A stretch of 64,000 nucleotides of DNA from contig SSBO01000012.1 of assembly GCA_005281725.1 (NCBI GenBank), forward strand, positions 15,528,566 to 15,592,565. Direction: 5' to 3'. Positions within the stretch are counted from its first letter, which is position 1. Each line of letters begins with the position of its first letter. The position numbers were made by a program, and so were the translations under genes. A model generated the notes under the pieces. It did no database searches, had not been told where the DNA came from, and saw only the letters and a list, made by a program, of their open reading frames with translations. This DNA is from Wuchereria bancrofti. Its lineage: Eukaryota > Nematoda > Chromadorea > Rhabditida > Onchocercidae. Below are positions 43,901-54,848 of this stretch, in pieces.

Positions 43901-44878
43901 CATTTTGTTTCCATTTTATGATGACCGATTGTTAGCATATATCTCTCGCGAGATATTTTCTCTACTGTATATTTACCGGCCACACGATTTGATCGATGAC
44001 ACATCTCAAATTGTGATGTCCGTTACATTACATCAAAAAATTTTCTTCTGATGTCTTGAATTTTGACTTAACTCTACTTCATGTTATGTTGCATGTGTGA
44101 GAGTTTTGAGCTTTTGAATATGAGGGCTTTCGCATAGACTATTGAACAAATTTAAGATAGGCCCTCTTCTACTAAATGCAATGTATCACGCTTCCCAATA
44201 ATAAAGTTACCTTGATTCATCTCTCTTCCGCGAACTTTTCATTTTATGACTTGATTTATGATTCCAGCCGTCTGAAATACACTAAGCATTGTCCTATTGC
44301 TAATTTGTTTTTATCACTGTAGTTGTCAGCTAAATTTGCATATTATGATCTCAGTTACTGTATGTTATATATAATTAGCTGGCATAAGAACCGGAAATTT
44401 GTTTTATCTGTAGTCATTCTGTCACCATTTTTGGTTCAAAATGATGCTCGTAAGACCTGTAGATTTTTCAAACGTTTCTCGAGTGTATTAGTAATAGCGT
44501 CTTTGTATATTGAGAGTATTAATAATAGCATCTTTTGAGGTACTTGAAATAAATATTTTCTGGCACGTTGTCTATTTCCCTTGTTCAATGAAAATCTTAT
44601 TGTGTGCTATCACAAAAAAAAAAAAACTCCACAGTTGATAAAAAACAAAGAAATGATTTATAGAAAGCTGTAGTCATGACTAGATCATCATACGTATTTG
44701 ATAATGATCATGAATTAAGGTGCGTAGGGGCGATGATGTTCTTCACGATGACATGCACGGTTCATATCATAAAAAGCACCCTGAAAGAAATCCAGCTGAT
44801 GAAGTATGGAAACATGATATGTTTGAATGCGAAGAAAGTGAAGAAGCTGAGGTTGCATATGTTCAGGATCAGTTATAG
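40964..44878 (+). CDS. Barentsz/CASC3-like protein (Btz motif)
   Basis: Barentsz (CASC3/MLN51) binds eIF4AIII in the exon-junction complex and acts in mRNA localisation and surveillance. Exons: 40964-41231, 41928-41953, 42574-42650, 42756-42776, 42938-43020, 43292-43416, 43680-43787 and 44720-44878. Phases agree at every join, giving about 288 residues. (I number the 3' exons 7-9 allowing for a possible 5' UTR exon; eight coding exons are seen.) The N-terminus is Ser/Arg/Lys-rich (MGSKSRSIGESRVEKSGRSL). The middle is Gly/Arg-rich. The match is DPCKVPTGRSYFTHDDR, resembling the Btz pattern P..G.(F/Y)F.HDDR, followed about 70 residues later by DEVWKHDMFE (pattern W.HD.F) and an acidic tail ending VAYVQDQL. 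In animals the spacing between these motifs is usually shorter, so the assignment is by motif only. Confidence 0.6.
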
Positions 44879-46341
44879 ATTACTCTGATTTTCGTTTATC
44901 TTTGCTGTGCTCGTGTGTTTTTTATTCATTTGTTAAAGTTTGTGCTTCTAATGCTATTGTTTATACAGCAATTATTGCATTTAATGCAGTATCAAGAAAT
45001 CTTACTCTTATATCTACTTGACTTTGTTACTCAACAGAAACATATGCAGAAAGAACTGTAAAGTAGCAGTTGATTAAGAATGAATTTATTACTTTTAAAT
45101 TCCAAATCAAATGTTTTTTACTACTGCTTTGATAAAGTTTTTTTGGAAGATACAGTGTTTCTTCAATTTGAAAATAACTTCTTTAAACTGAGACATCACT
45201 GCCCGCGTAATTTTTATGTGCGGTGGTTGGCATTGGATTTCTCGAACGACTAACATTCCGAAGTTTCAGATAATGTAATGACGAATTATATTGTTGCGAA
45301 ATACTCTCCAAAAGAACTGTACGAAAATGTGGAAGTTATATTTAAAGAGATAAAGACGCTATTAGCTCACTTAGAAAATTGAAGTTCAACTGGGATTAGT
45401 GTAAAATAGAGGAGAAAAATGAGAAAATAAAAAAAAGAAACATAAGGATGGAAGAAGTCCTAGGAGTTTCCGAAAAGTGCAAACTCTCACAATGAAAGCG
45501 TTAAAATGATGAAGTTAATCTGACTAAAAGCTATTTCTGTACGGTTCGTGGTGAGTGACTTCGGTGAACGTCTGGGAACTAAACTGATTCTGGCTGCATT
45601 TCTTCTGATTCTGTCCGTTGAAATCATATAGTCAACAAAATTCATTGTGGATGCGTCCTCCACATTCAATTATTTTTATTTGGACTCTGAGAATTTTACA
45701 GTTCTTTTCATTTAAGCTTTTTCTGAGAATTTCGGTTTAAACGAAGCGGAAGAAATACTGGGACTGAAAGCTGAAATTACTGTCATGTGCTGAATGGATA
45801 GGATTTTTATGCAAGTTTTTAGGAAAGTTTCTACAATACATTTTTTGAGATAAGTCATTAAATGGAAATATGCTTGTCGATATCATTCATATACTTAAAT
45901 AGGAGTCATATACTTAAATAGTAGTGTCTACATATGTCGGACACGTACAATTTCAGGTGTTAGTTCGGTTAGTCTTCATATTCAAATATGTCATTCATAC
46001 GATTTGTATAATATTCGAAATAAATTTTCAAGTAATCCTTTTCCACTTAGCTTTTATGGTTAACACTTCATTACTCTACCCAAAAATTCCGTGTTATTGA
46101 ACTTAAGAAACACATTCATTTCATTATTGTGTCGTATTCATTTGGAAAGTTACTTTTAACAAATCAGTGCTAATCCTATCTCAAGGCTCATATAATTTCC
46201 TCTCATAAGTTTGTGCCTTGTTATGATAAACAGCATTATTACAGCAACAAAGTGTAAATAATAAGAAACAAATTCTTTCCAAAAAAAGCAAGCTAAGGAA
46301 AATTAAATTTTCAGGGAAAAAAGAAGTCAAAAATGAGAAAA
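43147..46341. repeat. Right arm of ~3.2 kb palindrome
   Basis: Inverted partner of 36771-39965. The arm begins within the intron before exon 7 of the Barentsz-like gene, about 120 bp after its sixth exon, and extends about 1.46 kb past the stop codon. This arm is in the correct order and orientation with exons 1-6. Confidence 0.85.
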
Positions 46342-48608
46342 CATCTTTTCAAACTTTCTTCACTGCAGTCTTGACGACAAAAGCGACAGTTTTTTTTTCT
46401 TTTTCGAACTCGCCCGCTATTTTTGTTGATCTTATCTGAGGGATTCCATTTAAATATTACGAGTAGTAATCATTAACGGCAAAAAGCCCTAATACATTAT
46501 AATCAACAACTCTATTCACTTACTATTTTAGTCTTTCACGAACATCAAAATTTCAAATATGATTACTTCTTAACTTTTCATTCTTCTCTCTTGATTGTAG
46601 TTAATGCTATTCTCAATGAGAAAGGAGTACTATTTCATGAAATGATAACTCTTTTATAAAAGAGATGTCCCATCCAACCTGATAATTTATTTAGATATTC
46701 GAATTCGACAATAAAGTAGATTAACAAGAACAATTACTCATCTTATTGGCATTTTCAATAAATGATTTAAGTGAGCTATTTCCCAAATTTCTAAGAACAG
46801 TTGAATAAGGTAAGTTGTGCGCAAAAGAAACACTCCCGACTGATTGATGCGACCGCCGATCGGCAGTGGGTGTCATGTGGTCTCATATTGTCAGACTTAA
46901 ATGCAATAAATTGTGTAGCGAGTGCACGCTACGTGACATCGATCAGCTGCACTTGATTTGTCAGCGTGCTGTTCGAATAACAGTGGTGGCGAGAAGAAGC
47001 AGTCCGCTAAAAGTGACACACATCGTGCTGCACTTCGATCTCATGTATGCGTTCTATGTATCTGTGCGTTGTGACTGATGCGTCTGTGTTGTGTATTTTT
47101 GCTTCCTTCAACATCACGTTTCAACGCACTTCGAGTGACTTATCGCTTGCCACATTCCACTTTTATCTTTATTCATGCAATAATAAGTTGGACTTATTGA
47201 TTGGTTTGTAATTCAGAATGATGTGGTGTGTGACATCGGACGCGTAACGTATTGCATGTGGTACAGAAATTATTGGAAGACAGAAATCAAAATAAAAAAC
47301 CATACAGAATGGATGTCACTTCCACTTACATTTCCGGAGACATTGTCTATCCTATATGAATGAGACAAGATGATGATGATAAGTAAGTTGGCTAATTTCT
47401 ATAGCCCATTCATTATCTTAGTATCCTAGGAAGAGTGCCGGTCTTTCAAGCATTCACTTGAACCCGTTGATTAGACTACTACTGCGATGAAATGCAGAAT
47501 TTATGGAGATTCGAGAGCTATTTTATATGTTCTGGAATGTCTTCGTTTAATAGATGTATAGAAAGAAAGCATTAAGAAGCAACCAATAAAATAATTTTCT
47601 GATCAACGATTATCGAACGATCACATCAACAAACTGTTATTCTATAACACTGGTCTTAACTTTTGCTAAAATCGATTATAACTGTCCGCATTTGATCACT
47701 TAACAGTAATGAGAGTTGACAGTCTCATTGTACCTTCATAAAGAGACTTAAGCAAACTAATTAACTGCTCCCATCCCATACAAAGGTCAAGTTGGACAAA
47801 TGCGCGTTTCATGTTAGTCTCTCTTGTCTATCCTCCGGTCAACTTTTATACGTAATGATGATGGTAAGGATCACTATCAGTGTGATCATCGTGAGACACT
47901 ATCCCCATAATTGTCACCAACCTGTTATTGCACTCTCAGCGTGATTTATTTCTAAGAAGGATGGCGGCTTTCCCTTCAATTCGAAGTGGGCAGTATGTTG
48001 TGGTAACGACCGAAATATTATTGCTGTCAGCTGACAATGCACTTCCTTCTCTCGTCTCTTTAGCTGTTGTCCGAATAGAATGAGGAGTTGAATCGAATTT
48101 GGAATGGGCATATCATTCTGTCCCATCTTGTCTTATCCTATTTTCTAAGCTTAAGTCCAAGTCTAGCCTTTCACATTCCTAACTGATATTTCTTCCTTTC
48201 TCTTCGCATCATATTCAAATGATTCCTTTCATTCAAAACTTTTTTCAGCAAAAAGTTCATCACATTCTTTATTCATATTCAAATAACCGCTTTCATTCAA
48301 AATGTATTTGTATTTCCCACCAACTTTGTTCGTCATTCCTTGTTTGCAAGGTTAATTGGGTACTTTCCGATTCTATCGTTCCCTTTCGCTAATCCCTAAT
48401 TATTGTGTATGCATAATTATAGATCTGTAAACTCCGTACTGTACTGTTTCATTTCCTGTTTCTGCCAATATTTGAATCGGGAATTGCAGATAAACATTGG
48501 AAGTAAAAAGTATGTTTGTTTGTTGTCGCTCCTATCATTAAATTTTAGTGTAAATTTGCAGCATATATAGAAAGGAGACGCTGATTTGTGTCACAATTTG
48601 TCATTGCA
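46342..48608. other. Intergenic stretch before the carbonic anhydrase gene
   Basis: No supported exon. A slightly GC-richer part at about 46.85-47.1 kb has open frames on the plus strand, but none has splice signals or a recognisable domain. Confidence 0.4.
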
Positions 48609-48620
48609 GTTCTTCTCTTC

Positions 48621-51600
48621 ATGTGTCGAAGTAAGCCTTTATGTAAATTCATGCCTGTGAATTATTTGTGTCTACATAGAATTTCAAATGACTTAAATCC
48701 TGACTGGAACGATTATAATTATTGATTGGGTGATTATAACTATTGATCTTTCGGTAGAAATTCGGGTCTTGGAATTTCTTATTTGTTGTTCAAGCAACAT
48801 TAGTTTATTTCAGTGGATTGGGATTATAACGAAGAGAGTGAATGTGGTGAGTTTTTTACAAGTTTGTGATGAATTTTAATGATTTTTTTCTGTTCCCATA
48901 AGGTTTTGACAAAAATAAAATTTTTAAATAATAGAGAAAATTTTTCAAAGGATTAGAAGATTCGCCGATATTATCGGATTCCGGAACTGTCATTTGTATT
49001 ATAAGATTTCTAATATTCTACTGAATTCAAAAATAGAACAACTTGAAGATTATAACACAGGTTTGAAAAGAGAAGTAAACTTGGAAATTATAATATGCTG
49101 AAAGGTAGCGAATTCTAGAAATGAACTCTTTAATAAATCCCGAATTTTGCTTCTTTGCTTTCTCTACAATTTTATTCTTTTTATATTCCGATTGATCAGT
49201 CTTATAATTGAAAGATTCGAAATACACTGTTTCTCTTTATTTTCTTCTAATTATGCTACCCTTCTAATTATTCTAGGACCAAAATATTGGCCAAATGCCG
49301 ATGGTCGTAATCAGTCACCGATAAATCTGGATTTATGTCTGATGAAATACAGTACAATGGAACGGCTTGAGTTCCTGAATTATGATGTGAGATTTAGAGG
49401 TGAAATTGTCAATAACGGATATTCTGGTAAATTTTTTCCAAATTTTCTTTTTTTGAATGAATAAAAACTGATCGTCTTTTTGTTTTCTTCGAAGACAATG
49501 CTATTGGTATTATTGCTCCTAGGTGATATTTGATTACAGCAGATGTCTCATAAAGAATTAAGGCGTTCAGGACAGAATTGACGGCGCTCCCTTGCTTATG
49601 GTATTGGTGAGATATTTTATATCTTATGTATGAAACTTAGACTGCCGTATGGAGTACTAGAAATCATGACTAAATTGATAACTGATTAAATAGAAAGTTT
49701 GAGAGGTAATGTCTTAAGGTTTTTTTGAATGGAGAGTGTAATATGATTCTATTTGATACACAGATCTGTTATCTATGAGGCCATTGAACTGTATGAACAC
49801 TTCATCTTTAATGATTGAACTGCTTCCTTGTTCATCTCTATTTTATAATTAAATGTATGAATTAAACACACTTAGACCTACTGACTAAGTTGGGTCTTTT
49901 AAGCGAACTAGACCAGGAATAGCATATTTATAAAATCAAATCACCTCACAAAGATTTTTTTGAAGTTTTTACAAGTTTAGAAATCTTTTTACTTGTTAGT
50001 TCTATCAAAAAAAGAAATTTTTTTTTTTGTTTTTAAGTAACGATTTTTTAGTGCAAGTGAAACCTCACTTTATAAGTAATGCGCCAGAAATTCGAGGTGG
50101 CGGTTTTGACCAAACTTATCGTTTGGTACAGTATCATTTCCACTGGGGATTACATGATAATGAAGGTAGGCCCAATAGTTTTACCCAGATCGTTTCATTA
50201 TTTGTCAACGAATTGAACCAGTTACTTGACTTAGGTTAAGAAAGTTGTATCAGGTAAACTTCTGTTGTGATGAGATTTAGTTATGAGTTGCACTCTTTTT
50301 TAGTAGTGTCGTAGTTTTCAAAAGGGGTAACTCGGAAATCGTATGTGAAGATCAATCGAATCCGGCTCATCTCTTTTTTTCCGTCACACTGTTAACAACA
50401 TTAAAAATGCGTCTGAATGTTTTCTTTAGGTTCCGAGCACACTTTAGCTGGCCTACATTATCCGGCAGAGCTACATCTTGTGCATGAAGGTCTTGCAAAC
50501 CCCAACAAATTAGCCGTTATTGGTGTCTTCCTTGTTCTTGGCGATGACGACAACGCTTTATCTCAAGAATGCAGCGTCCTCAATAAAATAATCGATCCAG
50601 GTTAGCTTTTCATTATTATTGGTAATTAATTGCTTGATAGCTACTATTTTTAATCCTTAGTTAAAGAAGGAATCTATCCTTTCAAAGTTTAATGAATTTT
50701 GGGAGAATGTCGTAAAGAATATGCGGACGTTGCATAGCTTCAAATTTCTCATTGTGGCATTCGACAAATATTTCTTTTTATTTTAGGATTTTTGCAGTTC
50801 CTTACTGTCATATTTCAGCTTGCTAACATATAATACTGTTTTCTTGACTTATCAGGATTTTTTGAAACATTCTCTCTCCTAATTTCTCTTTTATGGTGTT
50901 TCTTATGTAATTTCTGGCTTTCTAGATAGATTGCAAATACTTTTGAATCCTCCGATATCGTGGGAAATATATCACTTTACGAATGTGTAGCAAGGTTAAG
51001 ATCTAAAAACGGTTCGATTTAAGAATCCAAAGCTTCGAATTTCATTTGAACTGTTCCATGGGTTTGAACTGTTCCACTGTTCCACGTATTCATATTCATA
51101 ATTATGTTTAGAGTTTGAGTCAGTTTATTTAATGAGTTCAACCTTTTTTGAATTGGTACTGCTCATATTAATACTTTCCTTCTGACTAATTCCTTAGATG
51201 TATGAATAACCAATGCTTATCAAAACTGGGTATTTTGTTAAGCATTTTAGAATGTATTATTCTTTATTAAAAGTTGAGACATAAATAACTCTTTAAGTTA
51301 AATAATTCTATTTGAAACTTGTAAAATTATATTTTATTAGAAACTACAGAAAATCCTGATAGATTCTTCGAAGATTTTTATTACTTTTGTTGAGAAAATT
51401 TTAATTCTTATTTTGCAGCACAAAGTGAGCAAATACAAGGAGTCCTTTTGGATGATAAGTTGCCAAAAAATAGAAAATCATTCTGGCGATATACGGGATC
51501 TTTGACCACGCCGCCATGCTCTGAAGTTGTTACATGGACAATTTTCACTGAACCCATTGTTGTCACCAAATTTCAGGTGCTTTTTTTCTTTTCAATGTTT

Positions 51601-52293
51601 CTTTCGTAATTTTCTTCCTATTTATCGACTTTTATTGTTCTTATTGTTTTCATGCCAAAAATTCATCATTATGAAGTCTAAATAGCAAGTATCCGCACGG
51701 TAGGGTGGCACTTTAGTCTTGTTTTCGTGACTGGTTTTTAGTTCGTCATTGAATAATTGCTCTAAAAATAGTATGCAGCATTTTAATTTTGTCTTAATTT
51801 GTTGACTTAGATCATGTCCCAATCATACTCCACACACAGTTATTACCTCTCTGACTTAGATCATGTCCCAGTCATATTCCACACTTATTACTTTTCCATT
51901 TTCCTCTCTGAAATGATTGAGAATTTTTATCTTCTTGTAAGTATATTAATTTGAAAATTTAATTTATCAGAAAAGTCAAGGATTTATTTCTAAAATAAAG
52001 CGTCAGAAGTGATAGTTGCTTTAGATAAATTTCTCATAAATTACTGTATGAATAAGTATTGATATACTTACTAATTATGACTGCGCTTTAATCTGAGTCA
52101 CATTCTTTAAATAATTCTTAGAAGACTCCTAAGGAATTATTTAAACATTTTCAGGAAACATTGTAATGCTTCTGCTTTTCAGCTTGCACTCTTCCGAAGT
52201 TTGCATGACAAAACAGGACAAATAATGGAAAAAAATTTTCGTCCAGTACAAAAACTCTACGAGCGCGAAATACAGTTTATAGTAACTGCCTGA
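48621..52293 (+). CDS. Alpha-carbonic anhydrase
   Basis: Catalyses reversible hydration of CO2 to bicarbonate with a zinc-bound hydroxide. Exons: 48621-48630 (tentative), 48814-48846, 49277-49426, 50052-50165, 50430-50600, 51419-51576 and 52183-52293, all joined in phase, giving 248 residues. This is close to cytosolic CA length. Seen: CGPKYWPNADGRNQSPINLD, the zinc histidines in LVQYHFHWG (human 94/96) and ELHLVHEG (119), the Glu106-equivalent in SEHTLAG, the substrate pocket in SLTTPPCSEVVTW (Thr199/200), and the C-terminal NFRPVQKL. The residue at the proton-shuttle position is Tyr (NNGYS instead of NGH). The first exon (MCR plus one base) was chosen because it follows a CATTGCAG acceptor, probably for a spliced leader, and fits the phase. 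It gives no signal peptide, suggesting a cytosolic enzyme. The start is the least certain part. Confidence 0.9.
51804..51901 (+). repeat. 49-bp tandem duplication in carbonic anhydrase intron
   Basis: Two imperfect copies of a unit starting GACTTAGATCATGTCCCA at 51804 and 51853, inside the last intron. It has no effect on the reading frame. Confidence 0.75.
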
Positions 52294-53839
52294 TTTCTTC
52301 GATTAATTTGGTACAAATTAGTTGGTTTGGGCTGTTTACGAAAAATGTTGGATAGGAATGAAGGATCATCATACTTTTTGCTGGAAGATGTAATATCTTC
52401 TACTGTTTCTGTCATATTCACTGTTTTTATTTATTAGTTTTACAGGAACTCTTTAGTATAGTAAAGCTGCAACCTTGCTAATTCATAAATTTTTCTCTTT
52501 GAGATATGAAAATCACTATGAATTCAATATATACGGAATTTGGGATAAAACTGTGAGTTTCTGTTGACTAGAGAACAATTCATCATTGCAATCTCAGTAT
52601 TATTTGTCTATCATATGAAACTAGCGAAATTGTTTCCTTCCGAATTAGGCAATGTTGTAAATGCAAGTGGTCATCGCTTATTGCATTTTGAAAGATATGA
52701 AAAATTTGCATAATGTTCGCTTTTTTAAATCAAATATTCGAATATTTGTGAAGAAAAGTTTGGGAAATGGATTTACGTGTTTTAGATAGTTTTACTTTTT
52801 GGGATTTCTTGGCTTTATAATTTCTGGAAATATATGAAAAAGAAGAACCTCGGCTTTATAATTAATGAAAATAAAGCACTTGAAATCATATCAATTTAGT
52901 TTGGAAATAACGGAAATGATTAACTACCAAAAATGCTATCAAATTAGAAATTTTTTGAAACATCAAATCTAAATGTTATAATTTTCAAATATGAGGGAAA
53001 ATAATACATCTCACGAGAAAAAGTTTTCTAACTTATGGCACTTAAGAAGTATATATTAATGCGGAGTCTGGAAAGTCTTGGAATTTCTCAGTAGTTTTCC
53101 CTATTTTGGATGTAAATTTCCCAATATTTTTGCAATATAAATTGACGAATATAGAAGTGAGGGAGGTTGCAAGTTAAGTACTAATATTAAGTATTCGAAA
53201 AAAAAAGCCCATGCCATCCAATAAAATTACTGTCCGTTAACTTGATGCTGTCAGGAAACCGAAGAAAATCATAATGTGTTAAGGCAGTAAAGGTTTTTGT
53301 ATAAACCATTTCCTACATAAAGGATTCATCACATCATGCAAATTACAATATTTTCCAATATTCAGTGATAAACCTGTTATCCAATATAATGTAAATTAAC
53401 ATGTATAACATGTAAATTTTAGTTAAGCGTTTTAATTCATTAATAATCTAAATCGGATATCTGGTCGCTAATCATGCAAAGAAATCTTTATCTTTTGTAC
53501 CAATCTTATCTACTATTTTAGATATCTACACATATTCCAATCTTGTATTTGTTGTAGCCCAATCCACTTGTTTACAATATACAAATATCCTAGTTAAGCG
53601 TTTCGGTTCATTAATAAAAATTTAAATTGGACATTCTACTGCACCACTTCATCTCCGGATAACTGTGCTTCTATCTTATCCTATATTTCTAACTTGCAAT
53701 TTTATATTTGGTTATTTGCGGTGTTAATAAAATAATCCAATATGCCACGCAATTCGATTCAAGCACGTAAGTTTTCTTTTTCTCATTATACCAAGTTTAT
53801 TCACTAAGTTAAACCCAATCATTTCACTACAGATGCGGA
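52294..53839. other. Carbonic anhydrase 3' flank, nothing else supported
   Basis: AT-rich. An AATAAA appears near 52868, which is distant for a poly(A) signal. No open frame with splice context was found. Confidence 0.4.
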
Positions 53840-54848
53840 AGATACGCTTTTGGAATTACACAATTTTCATTTAACTACAGCCAAGGTTAAAAGCATCTTT
53901 GTTAGCCAAAGTAGGAAGCATAACAATCGAGTTATTTTGTTTCAGTTTATTTTTGCGGTGTGGAAAGCCGCGTTTCAGGACTTGATGGACACTTGACAGC
54001 ATCATTCCCATTGATGTAGAATTATTTCCCCTTCAAGAAGTCATTAATATGGTCCAGGAGAAGACATTGATCGGTGGAAAGTCCGATTGTGACAAATATT
54101 GCGAATGAGACGAAACTTCACTGCACAATTCGTCCAACTTTTGGAACGCTGGTCATCTAAAGTAGAGCCCTGTCTTGAAGAATTGAACTCTTTTTTGTTG
54201 ATTGACACCGATCACAGTTTTAGGTACACTTCATCGACGTGTTCAGTATACTTTTTAAGTAAAATCCACCAGGACTTAGCAAGCCTAGTTTTTGAGCACA
54301 ATTTCGGTCCTGTGAAGTGCTTTACTGCTTCTTCCTTTTCGTTTCACATTACAATCCGATTGAGAAATGCTTCATTGTGATTTCTCAGAATAAAAGAGAC
54401 AATTCAAAGCAACGATTTTTTTCTGATTAGCGGCCACTTCATGAAATGAACCACCTGTCGTGCTTCTGCGTTAAAGTACCAAGTGACCGACTGTAGAGTG
54501 AGTGACATTGAGCTCTTCAGAAATCTTACGTGTATATAAGAGGATCAGTTCCATGATTGCTCCTAATTGGTCATTTATTGTTCACCCCCGATGACCGGTC
54601 ACAATTTCTTTGTCTTCAAATCCCTCGGTTCCTTCTCAAAACTTTATGACCACAGGTCTCGTTGTTATTACGAGTTCTCTCAGATTATAAATGAAAATTC
54701 ATTTCAATTTGCTTTCCTTCTAGTTTCATTCCTGGAATTAATCCGACAAACAGCGGAAGTTATTAACAAGAAAACATGATGCAAATAAATGAGCATTAAA
54801 TCATAGTCATATTTTGTATCAAATAACAAAATTCAAAATTGTAGTTGC
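53840..54848 (-). pseudogene. Dead mariner-family transposase, left inverted copy
   Basis: Reverse complement of 59722-60730 (paired coordinates sum to 114570 at every point checked, so no indels). Translated on the minus strand in pieces it shows the mariner/SETMAR-like motifs described for the right copy. Stops and frameshifts at the same places mean the two copies share one already dead ancestor. Confidence 0.65.

Noticed and set aside
44323..44888. Plus-strand frames in the right palindrome arm (71 and 70 codons) and their mirror images at 38224-38789
   Set aside because: The first lies in an intron. The second overlaps the last Barentsz-like exon in the wrong frame.
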